From Desulfobacterales bacterium (GTDB lineage Bacteria > Desulfobacterota > Desulfobacteria > Desulfobacterales > JAEINQ01), in NCBI GenBank assembly GCA_016342285.1, contig JAEINQ010000007.1:62001-126000 (forward strand): a stretch of DNA of 64,000 bases. Direction: 5' to 3'. A program made the translations under genes and the position numbers. Below, piece by piece: positions 24,241 to 33,253 of this stretch. A model generated the notes under the pieces. It was not told the DNA's origin. It searched no databases and was given only the letters and a program-made list of their open reading frames with translations. Each line of letters begins with the position of its first letter. Position 1 is the first letter of the stretch.

Positions 24241-25629
24241 GTGAATATCATTGCGCAAAACGGGAAGAGACTGTCCGACTGGTCCGAAAAAAACATGCCG
24301 AACCCCTATCTGTTTGCGGTGATTCTGACATTCATCGCTTACATCATGGGATGGATGCTGACCAAGAATGGCCCCATGGACATGATTGTCCACTGGTACA
24401 GCGGTTTTTGGAAGTACCTCACCTTTGGCATGCAGATGGTGCTGATCCTGGTCACCGGTCACGCCCTGGCCATTGCTCCGGGCGTCCATCCCGCGTTGAA
24501 ACGGCTTGCCAGAATACCCAAAACAAGCGGCCAGGCCGTCCTGCTGACGGCCTATGTTGCCACCATCATTACCTATTTCCACTGGGGACTGGGTCTGATC
24601 GTGGCGGCCATTTTCGCCCGGGAAGTGGCCAAGGAAGGGTATGCCAAAAAAATCAACATTCACTACCCGCTGATCGCCGCCACCGCCTATACGGGCCAGA
24701 TGGTCTGGCATGTGGGACCCTCCACCTCGGCCGGTCTGCTCTCGGCCACCAAGGGACATGTGTTTGAAAAGATTTTCGGGGTCATTCCCATCACCGAGTC
24801 GGTGTTTACGCCCTACGCCATTTTGATGGCCATTATGCTCTGCCTGTTCGTTATTCCGATTACCATGTGGCTCATGACGCCCAAAGATCCCGATGAGTGC
24901 ATGGGCATCGACGCCTGTATCGGCATCGACAAGTTTGCCGCCGAACTGGCGGAAGATAAAGACCTGGACAAGGACGAAAAGCCGTCTCCCCTTACCAAAA
25001 AAGGATTTGCGGATCTGCTTGAAAACAGCTCGATCATTTCCTATCTGGTCGGTCTGGCGGGTGTGGTATACATCGTCTACTATTTTGCCACCAAAGGGGT
25101 TAGCCTCAACCTGAATATCTTCAATTTTATCTTTTTGATCGCCGGTATCATTCTGCACCGGACGCCCATCCGTTACGTCCGCGCTATCTCAACGGCCACG
25201 CCCGGGGCCAGCGGCATCATCCTGCAGTTTCCGTTTTACGCGGGCATCATGGGGATGATCTCCTACTCTGGCCTTGCCGTGATCATCACCACCTGGTTTT
25301 TGGGCTTTGCCACGGCCGCCACCTTTCCCATCATCGCCTGGCTTACCGGCGGTATCGTCAATATCTTCATTCCGTCGGGCGGCGGCGAATGGGGGGTCAT
25401 CGGGGGTATTGTCGGCCAGGTTTCAGTGAATCTCGGCGTTCCCGTGGGCAAAACCATCGTCGCTTTTGGCTGCGGCGACATGTGGACCAATATGTTCCAG
25501 CCCTTCTGGGCCATCGCCCTGCTGGGAATTACCGGACTGCGTGCTCGCGATATCATGGGCTACTGCATGATGCTGATGATCGTGGCGGCGCCGTTTATCG
25601 CTTTCGGGCTTTATTTCTTCCCCTATTAA
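24241..25629 (+). CDS. AtoE-type short-chain fatty acid / carboxylate transporter
   Basis: This 462-residue membrane protein has about 12 helices and the signature of the AtoE/SCFA-transporter family: SEKNMPNPYLFAVILTFIAY, FWKYLTFGMQMVLILVTGHALA, HWGLGLIVAA, and the late PSGGGEWGVIGGIVG and WTNMFQPFWAIALLGI. The family imports short-chain acids, likely with protons. I chose GTG 24241 because GGAGGG lies five bases before it and just after an ATG at 24229. It is the first gene after the strong promoter/operator, so it probably imports the substrate of the following dehydrogenases. Confidence 0.88.
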   Translation: MNIIAQNGKRLSDWSEKNMPNPYLFAVILTFIAYIMGWMLTKNGPMDMIVHWYSGFWKYLTFGMQMVLILVTGHALAIAPGVHPALKRLARIPKTSGQAVLLTAYVATIITYFHWGLGLIVAAIFAREVAKEGYAKKINIHYPLIAATAYTGQMVWHVGPSTSAGLLSATKGHVFEKIFGVIPITESVFTPYAILMAIMLCLFVIPITMWLMTPKDPDECMGIDACIGIDKFAAELAEDKDLDKDEKPSPLTKKGFADLLENSSIISYLVGLAGVVYIVYYFATKGVSLNLNIFNFIFLIAGIILHRTPIRYVRAISTATPGASGIILQFPFYAGIMGMISYSGLAVIITTWFLGFATAATFPIIAWLTGGIVNIFIPSGGGEWGVIGGIVGQVSVNLGVPVGKTIVAFGCGDMWTNMFQPFWAIALLGITGLRARDIMGYCMMLMIVAAPFIAFGLYFFPY

Positions 25630-25654
25630 CGTAACCGTCCACACCCAACGGCGA

Positions 25655-25690
25655 CACCCCGGCCGCCCCGGTAACGGGACGGTCGGGGTG
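25655..25690. repeat. Strong hairpin between atoE-like and hisD-like genes
   Basis: CACCCCGGCCGCCCCG / CGGGACGGTCGGGGTG forms a ~16-bp stem with loop GTAA and no T run after it. In an operon this would stabilise or attenuate the upstream message rather than end it fully. Confidence 0.6.
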
Positions 25691-25777
25691 AAGCCCGTTG
25701 ACGGCAGTTCAATGCGAAGTAGGAATCCACGTCCTTTGGGCGTGGTCAGCGTCCATTGGCTATGCCGTTTCATTGAA

Positions 25778-25861
25778 GGCATTTCGAACTGGAAGCGCAG
25801 TATCGCAGCCCCTTCCAGGGGCAAACCAAAGCTTGGTCCTCTGGCCAGGATTCTTTACAAC
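25778..25861 (-). repeat. Dispersed repeat R1, copy B (inverted)
   Basis: This is the reverse complement of the element at 19990-20074, placed inside the operon between the transporter and dehydrogenase genes. It has no frame. Confidence 0.75.
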
Positions 25862-25919
25862 GGCTGTCGCTGAAACTGCCTGCAATAACCACCACTCCAT
25901 ACAAGGACACGCTCATACC

Positions 25920-27191
25920 ATGGCCGAATACCTCAAGACAGCAATCGAGAAACCCGAAGAAGACATCAGCGAAGTGCGGGACACCGTTTCAAAGATTATC
26001 CAAGAGGTGAAAGCCAACGGAGAAGATGCCGTACGCCGCTACTCGGAAAAGTTTGACCACTGGTCTCCCAAATCGTTCCGCGTTTCTGAAGATGAAATTC
26101 AAAAGGCGAAAAGCAACCTGCCCCCAAACATGGTGGAAGATATTGATTTCTGTCAGGCGCAGATCCGGAATTTTGCCCTTGAGCAGATGGCCCGGCAGCA
26201 GGATTTTGAAGTGGAGACCCTTCCCGGTGTTCACCTGGGCCAGAAAATCATTCCGGTCGGCTCCAGCGGGTCATACATTCCCGGCGGCCGCTATCCCCTC
26301 CTGGCCTCGGCCCACATGACGGTTATCACGCCCAAAGTGGCCGGTGTGCCGCGGGTGGTGGCCTGCTCGCCGCCCATCAAGGCAGAAGGGCTCTACCCGG
26401 CGACCCTGTATTCCATGGTTGCCGGCGGTGCCGACGAGATCTATTGTATGGGCGGGGTGCAGTCCCTGGCCGCCTTTGCCTACGGCATGGCAGGTCTTGA
26501 TCCGGTGGACATGATTGTCGGGGCCGGCAACAAATACGTGGCCGAGGCCAAACGTCAGCTTTTCGGTACGGTGGGCATCGATCTGCTGGCCGGGCCGACG
26601 GAAATCCTCATTATCGCCGACGATTCGGCCGATCCCTTTATTCTGGCCGCTGATTTGCTCGGCCAGGCCGAGCACGATCCCAACAGCCGGCAGGCCCTGG
26701 TCTCGCTTTCCAAAGCGATTGCCCAAGAGACGATCCGGGAAGTGGAACGCCAGCTTATCGATTTGCCGACCAAAGAGGTCGCCGCCCTGTCCTGGCGCGA
26801 TTTCGGAGAAGTCGTGGTTGTCGACTCGCCGGAAGAAGCCGTGGCCCTGAGTGATCAATGGGCGCCCGAGCACCTGGAGGTACAGACGCAGGATTGGCGG
26901 TATTACCTGGAACACTGTCGAAATTACGGGTCCGTATTTCTGGGGGAAGAGACCACCGTTGCCTACGGCGACAAGACCATCGGCACCAACCACGTGCTGC
27001 CGACCATGAAAGCGGCCCGGTATACCGGCGGCCTGTTCGTTGGGAAATTCGTCAAGACCGTCACCTACCAGTATGCGACCCGAGAGGCCTCACAAAAGAT
27101 CGCCGAGGTCTGCGAGAGGTCCTGCAACTATGAAAACATGCTGGCCCATGGTATTTCCTGCAAGGTAAGGAAGGAAAAATACGCCAAATGA
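25920..27191 (+). CDS. Histidinol-dehydrogenase-family protein, HpsN-like
   Basis: This 423-residue member of the HisD family has the NAD site region SGSYIPGGRYPLLASAHMT, VGAGNKYVAEAKRQLFG, LAGPTEIL and metal-ligand segments QAEHDPNSR and ENMLAHG. There are no other his genes nearby, and features such as YIPGGRYPL and GVQSLAAFAYG resemble sulfopropanediol 3-dehydrogenase (HpsN), which oxidises an alcohol twice to the acid using NAD and zinc. It probably oxidises a primary alcohol of an imported C3-like compound. Its TGA overlaps the next start (27188-27191). I chose ATG 25920. Confidence 0.82.
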   Translation: MAEYLKTAIEKPEEDISEVRDTVSKIIQEVKANGEDAVRRYSEKFDHWSPKSFRVSEDEIQKAKSNLPPNMVEDIDFCQAQIRNFALEQMARQQDFEVETLPGVHLGQKIIPVGSSGSYIPGGRYPLLASAHMTVITPKVAGVPRVVACSPPIKAEGLYPATLYSMVAGGADEIYCMGGVQSLAAFAYGMAGLDPVDMIVGAGNKYVAEAKRQLFGTVGIDLLAGPTEILIIADDSADPFILAADLLGQAEHDPNSRQALVSLSKAIAQETIREVERQLIDLPTKEVAALSWRDFGEVVVVDSPEEAVALSDQWAPEHLEVQTQDWRYYLEHCRNYGSVFLGEETTVAYGDKTIGTNHVLPTMKAARYTGGLFVGKFVKTVTYQYATREASQKIAEVCERSCNYENMLAHGISCKVRKEKYAK

Positions 27192-27952
27192 TGAATACGA
27201 ATCTTTCCCTGAAGGGCAAAACCGTTCTGATTACAGGCGCTACCGGCGGTATCGGCGATGCGATCGTCGCCGTGACGGCGGCCGCCGGTGCATCGCTCTA
27301 TCTCAACGGCACCAATGAAGAGAAACTCCAGCGCCTGTCCGCGCGCCTCGAGGAACAGGGGGTGGTGCATCAAACCCATGCCGCGAATCTGCTCGATAGC
27401 GGTGCTGCCGAAGCGTTGGTTGATGCCTGCGTTGAGGATATGGGGCAAATCGATGTTTTGATCAACTGTATCGGCATCAACCGGCCCCAGCCTGCCGAGG
27501 AGGTGACCGAAGAGAACTGGGATGCGGTCCTGGACATCAATCTCAAGGCCCTGTTTTTTGTCTGTCAGGCTGCCGGGCGTAAAATGATTCCCCGCCGCAG
27601 CGGCAAAATTATCAACATCTCCTCTCAAACCGGAACCGTGGCCATTCCGTTGCGGGCGGCCTACTGCGCCAGCAAGGCCGGCGTGGACCAGCTCACCCGG
27701 TTGTTGGCGCTGGAATGGGCCAAACACAACATTACGGTCAACGCCGTGGCCCCGACCTTCATCAAGACGGAAATGACCGAAAAGATGTTCCAGGACCCGG
27801 AATTTAAGAGCTACGTTCTGGACAGCATTCCGTTGGGGCGCATGGCCACCCCCGAAGAAATTGCCTATCCAGTGCTGTTTTTATCCACCGAATACGCCAA
27901 TATGATTACCGGCCATGTGTTGCTGATCGACGGCGGCTGGACCATCCACTAG
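27188..27952 (+). CDS. Short-chain dehydrogenase/reductase
   Basis: This 254-residue classical SDR has TGATGGIG (16-23) for NAD(P), INCIGIN, catalytic Ser145/146, Tyr159 and Lys163 (YCASK), and a C-terminal LLIDGGWTI. A 4-bp overlap couples it to the HisD-like gene. Together they would carry out successive oxidations of a hydroxylated substrate; the exact compound is unknown. Confidence 0.9.
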   Translation: MMNTNLSLKGKTVLITGATGGIGDAIVAVTAAAGASLYLNGTNEEKLQRLSARLEEQGVVHQTHAANLLDSGAAEALVDACVEDMGQIDVLINCIGINRPQPAEEVTEENWDAVLDINLKALFFVCQAAGRKMIPRRSGKIINISSQTGTVAIPLRAAYCASKAGVDQLTRLLALEWAKHNITVNAVAPTFIKTEMTEKMFQDPEFKSYVLDSIPLGRMATPEEIAYPVLFLSTEYANMITGHVLLIDGGWTIH

Positions 27953-27956
27953 CCCA

Positions 27957-28961
27957 ATGAAAAGAAAAGGACCGACCCTTCGCGATATCGCCCGCCTGGC
28001 CGGGGTTTCCCACACCACCGTTTCCCGCGTCCTCAACAAAGACCATCGCGTACGGTCGGAAACAGCGGAAAAAGTCCGGGCGGTGGTGGATGCGCATAAG
28101 TACCGCCTGGACCCGCTGGCCCGGCGATTTGCCCGGGGGCAGTCCAACCTGATCGGTCTGATGGTCTCCGATGTCAAAAACCCCTTCTACGCGGAAATGG
28201 CCCGAAGCATTGAGGACCAGGCGCGCAAAATGGGGTATCTGCTCACCATCTGCAGCACGGACGGAGAGGCCGAGGTCCTGGAATGGTACATCGATGCCGT
28301 GATCAACGCTGGCATTGATGGTTTGATCTTTGCCTCGGTCCACCTGGTCGAACCGGTGGTCGAGACCCTGATTCGCGACCGGTTTCCCCTGGTGATGATC
28401 AACCGCCGGCTCAAAGCCGATAGGGGGGACTCGGTGGTGCTGGACAATCGCAAAGGGGCGTACCTGCTCACCCGACACCTGATCGAGAACGGGTATCGAA
28501 AGATTGCACTGATCAACGGCCCGGCGGATGTGTCCACGGCTGTGGAGCGGCTGCAGGGCTACCGGCAGGCGTTGCGGGAAAGCGGGATTCGTGTAAAGCA
28601 GCGGTACGTCCGTCACGTGAATTTTTCCCGATGTGACGGTTTCGATACCGCCATGACGATGTTACAGGGAACGGATCGTCCGGACGCCATCTTCGGCGGA
28701 AACGATTACCTGGCCATGGGCATCATGGATGCGGCCGCCCAGTGGAACCTGAGCGTCCCCGAAGATCTTGCCGTGGTCGGCTTTGACAGCACGGAACTGG
28801 CCCAGTCCATGGAACTGACCACGGTCAGCCAGCATCTCCATCAAATGGGCTCTCTGGCCGTGCAGTCCCTGATTCAATCCATTGAACAGAAGCCGCGCCA
28901 GGAGCCCTTCCGGGTTGTACTGGAGCCGAAACTGGTCATTCGAAAGTCTTCCTGTTCTTGA
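27957..28961 (+). CDS. LacI-family transcriptional repressor
   Basis: The 334-residue protein has an N-terminal LacI helix-turn-helix and hinge (TLRDIARLAGVSHTTVSRVLN, then RVRSETAEKV, residues 7-45) and a periplasmic-binding-like effector domain (NLIGLMVSDVKNPFY, AIFGGNDYLAMGIM, AVVGFDSTE). It lies 4 bp after the SDR gene. The palindrome at 23933-23950 is the likely operator, making this an autoregulated catabolic operon. The inducer is probably the substrate or an intermediate. Confidence 0.93.
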   Translation: MKRKGPTLRDIARLAGVSHTTVSRVLNKDHRVRSETAEKVRAVVDAHKYRLDPLARRFARGQSNLIGLMVSDVKNPFYAEMARSIEDQARKMGYLLTICSTDGEAEVLEWYIDAVINAGIDGLIFASVHLVEPVVETLIRDRFPLVMINRRLKADRGDSVVLDNRKGAYLLTRHLIENGYRKIALINGPADVSTAVERLQGYRQALRESGIRVKQRYVRHVNFSRCDGFDTAMTMLQGTDRPDAIFGGNDYLAMGIMDAAAQWNLSVPEDLAVVGFDSTELAQSMELTTVSQHLHQMGSLAVQSLIQSIEQKPRQEPFRVVLEPKLVIRKSSCS

Positions 28962-29035
28962 AACGGCGGGGTATTATATCGGACATGCCCGTACCATTTA
29001 ACAAGTGAAAAAACATACCTGCGAGGGACAATCCA

Positions 29036-30511
29036 ATGGAACCATTTGCTCTGGAAGAGGCGACCATCGCCCAGGTGCACCAATGCATGAAAGACAAGAC
29101 ATTGACCTGTCGCCAGCTCGTCGAGGCATACCTGGCGCGCATTGAGGCCTATGATCAACAAGGGCCCACGCTGAACACCGTCGTGACCATCAATCCCAAT
29201 GCCCTGGAAGAAGCCGACCGGTTGGATCGAAAATTTTCAACCGATGGCCTGTCAGGACCGCTGCATGGAATTCCGGTCATGCTCAAGGACAACTGCGATA
29301 CCGCGGATATGCCGACAACGGGCGGATCGGCGAGCCTGAAAGGCTTCACGCCCGAAGACGATGCCTTTATCACCGGCCGGTTCAGAGCGTCCGGCGCGCT
29401 GATCCTGGCCAAAGTCAATCTCCATGAATTTGCCATCTGGGGCGAGACCATCAGTTCGATCCTGGGCCAGACCCTGAATCCCTACGACCTGACCCTTACC
29501 CCCGGCGGGTCCAGCGGCGGCACCGGAGCCTCCATCGCGGCCAATTTCGGGATGGTCGGCATCGGAACCGATACGATCAATTCCATCCGCTCGCCCGCAT
29601 CGGCCAATAACCTCGTGGGAATCCGCCCCACCATCGGACTCGTCAGCCGCGACGGCATCATTCCGTATTCGTTCACCCAGGACACGGCCGGACCCATTTG
29701 TCGCACCGTGGCCGATGCGGTGCGGGTGCTGGAGGTGATTGCAGGCTATGACCGGGCCGATGATGAGACCGCGTGGTCGGTGGGCCGAATGCCCCCCTCC
29801 TACGCCGTGTTTTTAAAAGCCGATGGTGTGCGAGGAAAGCGCATCGGGGTGCTGGAGAGTTTTTTCGGCATCCAGGCGATCCACGCAGAGACCAGCGCGG
29901 TGGTGAAAGCCGCCGTGGCGGCCATGGGGAACCTCGGCGCCGAGATCGTCTCCCTGGACGAAGAGATCGATTCGGGCTATCTGGTGAGCCAGGTCAGTGT
30001 GCACCTGCACGATCTGAAGGATCATTTGAATATTTATTTGAAAGCGCTTCCGAAGTCTGCGCCGGTCCATTCCGTGGAAGAAGTGTTGGCCTCGGGAAAA
30101 TACCATCCCGGCATCGAAGAGAATCTAAAGACGGCCATGGCCCTGAGCACCGGAACGCCGGAATACAACCAGCGGCTTGTGGAACGAAGCCGGCTGCAAA
30201 CCCGCGTCATGAAACTGATGGCCGACCGGCGGCTGGATGCGGTGGTGTATCCCCACCAGCAGCAGTTGGTCTGTAAGGTCGGCGGAAGCCAGAACGAACG
30301 AAACGGGGTATTGGGTTCCGTGACGGGATTCCCCTCCATCTGTGTGCCGGCCGGTTTTTCCGCCCCTTCGAACACCGCCCCCATCGGGGTGCCCATCGGC
30401 ATGGAAATTCTCGGCCGTCCGTTTGACGAGGCCACCCTGATCGAAATCGCCTATGGCTTCGAGCAGGCCACCGGTCACCGCCGGCCGCCCGTGGCGACCC
30501 CGCCCCTTTGA
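29036..30511 (+). CDS. Amidase signature family hydrolase
   Basis: This 491-residue enzyme has the Ser-cisSer-Lys triad: K84 in VMLKDN, Ser159/160 in PGGSSGG, and S183 in GTDTINSIRSPAS. It resembles bacterial and plant amidases rather than the GatA subunit, whose motif is GTDTGGS. No signal peptide is visible, so it is probably cytoplasmic. It lies 74 bp after LacI and before a strong terminator, so it may be the last gene of the catabolic operon, freeing the substrate from an amide. That link is inference. Confidence 0.88.
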   Translation: MEPFALEEATIAQVHQCMKDKTLTCRQLVEAYLARIEAYDQQGPTLNTVVTINPNALEEADRLDRKFSTDGLSGPLHGIPVMLKDNCDTADMPTTGGSASLKGFTPEDDAFITGRFRASGALILAKVNLHEFAIWGETISSILGQTLNPYDLTLTPGGSSGGTGASIAANFGMVGIGTDTINSIRSPASANNLVGIRPTIGLVSRDGIIPYSFTQDTAGPICRTVADAVRVLEVIAGYDRADDETAWSVGRMPPSYAVFLKADGVRGKRIGVLESFFGIQAIHAETSAVVKAAVAAMGNLGAEIVSLDEEIDSGYLVSQVSVHLHDLKDHLNIYLKALPKSAPVHSVEEVLASGKYHPGIEENLKTAMALSTGTPEYNQRLVERSRLQTRVMKLMADRRLDAVVYPHQQQLVCKVGGSQNERNGVLGSVTGFPSICVPAGFSAPSNTAPIGVPIGMEILGRPFDEATLIEIAYGFEQATGHRRPPVATPPL

Positions 30512-30531
30512 CCGTCGTAACCGTTGCATCC

Positions 30532-30570
30532 AAAAAACGCAGGCCACCTGTAGGGGCCTGCGTTTTTTTT
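30532..30570 (+). terminator. Terminator after the amidase gene
   Basis: ACGCAGGCC / GGCCTGCGT stem, 8-9-nt loop, flanked by A6 and T8. It is the end of the LacI-operon block and can work in both directions. Confidence 0.88.
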
Positions 30571-30691
30571 GACCTTGGACAATTCCGCCATGGCGGGGTA
30601 AGATCCGCCATGCGGACCTGACGGGCAAAGCGTTGTAACCGCTCGTGGGTTTTTATTTTCGAAACCCAATGATATAATTTTAATCCTTGTT

Positions 30692-31567
30692 ATGGGATCG
30701 CTTGTTTGGCGAAAACAAATGAAACTCCTGGATATCTTAAAAGACATTGACCCGACCATGAGAATCCTTCTCATTATCGGATTGACGGTGGTCGCACATA
30801 TCACGGTTAAAACCATCCGGCGGTTCAGCCAATACCTGCTGTTGATGAAAGTCGACAGCACGGCCACATCGGAAGCGAGCCTGACCCGGAAATACCCCAA
30901 GCTTGCCACCATTATTACCCTTTTGGTCAGCGCGGGGACCTTTACCATTTATTTTGTGGCGGTCGGCATGATCCTGCGCGAATTCAGAATTTCGCTGACG
31001 ACCTATTTTGCCAGCGCAACGGTCATTGGCCTGGCTGTCGGTTTCGGCCTGCAAGGATTTGTCCAGGATCTGGTGATCGGGCTCACGCTGATTTTTACGG
31101 ATGCCTTGAATATCGGGGAAACGGTTAAACTGGGCGATGAAATCGGCCGGGTCGATACCATCGGGCTCCGGTTCACTGAACTGAGAAACTTTCACGGCCA
31201 GCGGACGTTAATTCCCAATAGAAATATCGCTGTCATCAGCCAATTCCGTGGCGGCTGCATCCGTGCCTACGTCGATATCCAATTGCCCCAGGGGATCGAT
31301 GACAAGGCGATCTCCCAGGAGATTCATTCAATTGCCAAGGGCATGTACCACCAGCACAGATCGATCATTCTGGCGACGCCGGAAATTTTCGGGATCAAGG
31401 ATGTCAAGGAAGGCCAATGGCGCTATCTGCGTGTCAAGGTTAAGCTTTGGCCGGGACAGACGAAAATCATCGAAGAGACGTTCAAAGAAAGGGTGATCCA
31501 GCGGCTCAAAACAACCCATGAGGACTATATGCCCTGGATGATTACGGTGACTTACAAAGTTGAATGA
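30692..31567 (+). CDS. Mechanosensitive channel, MscS family (second)
   Basis: This 291-residue protein has two or three N-terminal helices, the pore helix with SATVIGLAVGFGLQGFVQDLVIG, then the MscS beta domain with LNIGETVKLGDEIGRVDTIG and LIPNRNIAVISQF. It is longer at the N-terminus than the channel at 5453 and only distantly related to it. The start could be ATG 30692 or ATG 30719; no strong ribosome site decides. It probably serves osmotic relief. Confidence 0.88.
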   Translation: MGSLVWRKQMKLLDILKDIDPTMRILLIIGLTVVAHITVKTIRRFSQYLLLMKVDSTATSEASLTRKYPKLATIITLLVSAGTFTIYFVAVGMILREFRISLTTYFASATVIGLAVGFGLQGFVQDLVIGLTLIFTDALNIGETVKLGDEIGRVDTIGLRFTELRNFHGQRTLIPNRNIAVISQFRGGCIRAYVDIQLPQGIDDKAISQEIHSIAKGMYHQHRSIILATPEIFGIKDVKEGQWRYLRVKVKLWPGQTKIIEETFKERVIQRLKTTHEDYMPWMITVTYKVE

Positions 31568-31609
31568 TTCACCAATCGAAACCCGAAACGCCGTGTGGAA
31601 AAACAGTCC

Positions 31610-31831
31610 ATGAACCTGAGCGATGCCGACATCGATGAGATCGTGTTTCTCATGACCGCCCGGGAGAAAGTGATCTTTGCCAACATGGATGAGAAGGATC
31701 TGCCTTATGTCCAAGACGCCTTCGGCCACTGGCTCGAAGGGAAAGTCACGGACGACAAGGCCGCCTCCGATGCCATTTACAGAATCTGGAAAAAGCTGGG
31801 CTATACCCACCGGATCAGACGGGTCAAGTGA
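31610..31831 (+). CDS. Small hypothetical protein, 73 aa
   Basis: I do not recognise this small, soluble, helical protein (SDADIDEIVFLMTAREKV, YVQDAFGHWLEGKV, AIYRIWKKLGYTHRI). It starts at ATG 31610, 43 bp after the MscS gene, so it may be co-transcribed. GTG 31595 is an alternative start. Confidence 0.55.
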   Translation: MNLSDADIDEIVFLMTAREKVIFANMDEKDLPYVQDAFGHWLEGKVTDDKAASDAIYRIWKKLGYTHRIRRVK

Positions 31832-32148
31832 CGGGGCCGGAAAGCACCCAGTGAAAAATCACTTGGACCTCCTCTGGCCGGAACGGTAGACTCTTGCCGG
31901 GTCCACCGGTAATGTCGTTGGATTCAGGAATGGATTCCACCTGAGGCCATCTGATTTCACAATTCCCAGGTTATTATAGGTTTAACCTACCATTTATCTA
32001 TATTTCGGCTCTCATTGCATCTGCCTTCAGAATGTAAATATTACATCCGAAAACCAAAACCCCAAAACGACGAAATTACCATTGAATGCCATTCCGTTTC
32101 GTCTCTTGGAAGCGCCCGTTGAAATGAACAATGAACAGGAGGTGGATC
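31832..32148. other. Intergenic region upstream of small membrane protein
   Basis: It contains the 50-nt conserved upstream module at 31976-32025 and a ribosome site CAGGAGGTGG at 32136-32145. No other gene is visible. Confidence 0.5.
31976..32025 (+). promoter_or_regulatory. 50-nt upstream module, copy A
   Basis: It begins with palindrome-like ATAGGTTTAACCTA, then CATT, and ends with TTGCATCTGCC. The same two blocks with identical spacing occur at 40253-40302, ahead of another small gene. It ends 124 bp before the start of the 29-aa protein. It is probably a shared operator or promoter. Confidence 0.55.
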
Positions 32149-32238
32149 ATGATCGGAACCCTAATCACCATCGGCGTCGTTGGCTATTTCATCAATAGCT
32201 GCATCCACAACAAGCGCTTGTCATCCTGCAGGGCCTGA
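32149..32238 (+). CDS. Small single-helix membrane protein (29 aa)
   Basis: A very short frame, MIGTLITIGVVGYFINSCIH then NKRLSSCRA, follows the strong ribosome site CAGGAGGTGG at seven bases. Residues 2-16 form a hydrophobic helix, with a basic tail. It is too short for usual gene callers. The upstream module and downstream hairpin terminator (32331-32363) support a real small gene. Function unknown. Confidence 0.6.
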   Translation: MIGTLITIGVVGYFINSCIHNKRLSSCRA

Positions 32239-32330
32239 ACCCGCTGCAGTTCTGACAATCACCCACCGCGTCAGGGAATCATAAGGCCGTTTAGAACAAT
32301 CCCCTGCAAGCCGAGGGGTTTATCATAGAA

Positions 32331-32363
32331 GGGCAGGGCTATGTACAAAGCCCTGCCCTTTTT
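32331..32363 (+). terminator. Terminator downstream of the 29-aa gene
   Basis: GGGCAGGGCT / AGCCCTGCCC is a perfect 10-bp stem with an 8-nt loop followed by TTTTT. Confidence 0.88.
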
Positions 32364-32522
32364 GGGTTCCGCTGCGCGGCCGAAGGCGCCGGTGACCGTT
32401 CGTGTGGCGGCCAACACGCCTGAGAACTCCGGATCCGGTCACAACGCGCTGCGGCGATTCCCACCAGCGTGCTCAGCGTGGCGCCCTGACCCCTTTCACA
32501 CCGTTATAGGAAGGTGGCGAGC

Positions 32523-32795
32523 ATGGAAAAACAACATAAATTTTCAATCTGGTACGTTTTTTTGGGTATCTGGATGGTGCTGATCCTGCACAACATGCTG
32601 GCATCCATGTTTACCGTCAGATCAATCCCCTACAGCGAGTTTCTGAAACTGGTCAGTGAACAGAAGGTTGCGGAAGTGGCGATTTCCGACAACATGATTC
32701 AGGGGAAACTCGTTCCGGACGAATCCGCCTCCGCCCGGTCTCCGATGTTCAGAACCGTGAGGGTCGATTCGGATATCTCTTCGCTGCTCAATAAT
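32523..32795 (+). pseudogene. ftsH: ftsH remnant (N-terminal part only)
   Basis: The frame starts with a good ribosome site (AGGAAGGTGG) and a membrane helix (WYVFLGIWMVLILHNMLAS), then SIPYSEFLKLVSEQKVAEVA and VRVDSDISSLL, the N-terminal and periplasmic domain of the FtsH AAA protease. Family sequence stops at ~32793 exactly where dispersed repeat R3 begins; the frame runs on to 32984 with unrelated sequence. The AAA and zinc-protease domains are absent, so it is a decayed or truncated duplicate. A small expressed FtsH-domain peptide remains possible. Confidence 0.7.
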
Positions 32796-32819
32796 TTGGT
32801 TCCTCGCTATTTCGTGTGG
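32793..32819 (+). repeat. Dispersed repeat R3, copy B
   Basis: It shares GGTTCCTCGCTATTTCGTG and flanks with 22274-22300. It sits at the break point of the ftsH remnant. Confidence 0.65.
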
Positions 32820-32866
32820 GAGGCCATTTTTGCTTTTGTGGTTCCAAACGAACGATCACGAACGCA

Positions 32867-33253
32867 TCAATCTTGTCCGACGGGTCTCCCATTCGCTCCG
32901 TCGTTCTTTCCCCCGAAAGATCCCTTGGCCGCTGACAATTCGTCAACCCATGTCCGGTTGAACAATTCAATGCCGCGACGATAAGCCGCACGCCCGATCA
33001 GATGGGCGCCGACCGGGGCGGTCAACAGGAGAAAGACGATAACGGCAAAGGCCTTCAACGTCGTACTCAACTCGCCGACCAACACGGCCTCCGCCAACAG
33101 GATGCAGCCTGCGCCCAAGGTGCCGGCTTTGGTGGCCGCATGCAGACGGATAAGGGTATCTGGCAGGCGAAGCATGCCCACGGCTGCCACCAGGCAAAAA
33201 ACGCTGCCCACCATCAATAGTACGGATGCGATGAGTTCACTCAACGTTTGCAC
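32867..33253 (-). CDS. mrpG: Mrp Na+/H+ antiporter subunit G
   Basis: The 128-residue protein has three hydrophobic helices and the MrpG/MnhG signature VAAVGMLRLPDTLIRLHAATKAGTLG. It is the last subunit of the seven-gene operon and overlaps mrpF by 13 bp. The C-terminal ~25 residues are an extra polar tail reaching into the region beside the ftsH remnant. Confidence 0.9.
   Translation of the reverse strand: MQTLSELIASVLLMVGSVFCLVAAVGMLRLPDTLIRLHAATKAGTLGAGCILLAEAVLVGELSTTLKAFAVIVFLLLTAPVGAHLIGRAAYRRGIELFNRTWVDELSAAKGSFGGKNDGANGRPVGQD

Noticed and set aside
31976-32025. Sigma-54 promoter reading of the 50-nt module
   Set aside because: GG and GC doublets are not at the required 10-bp spacing in either copy.
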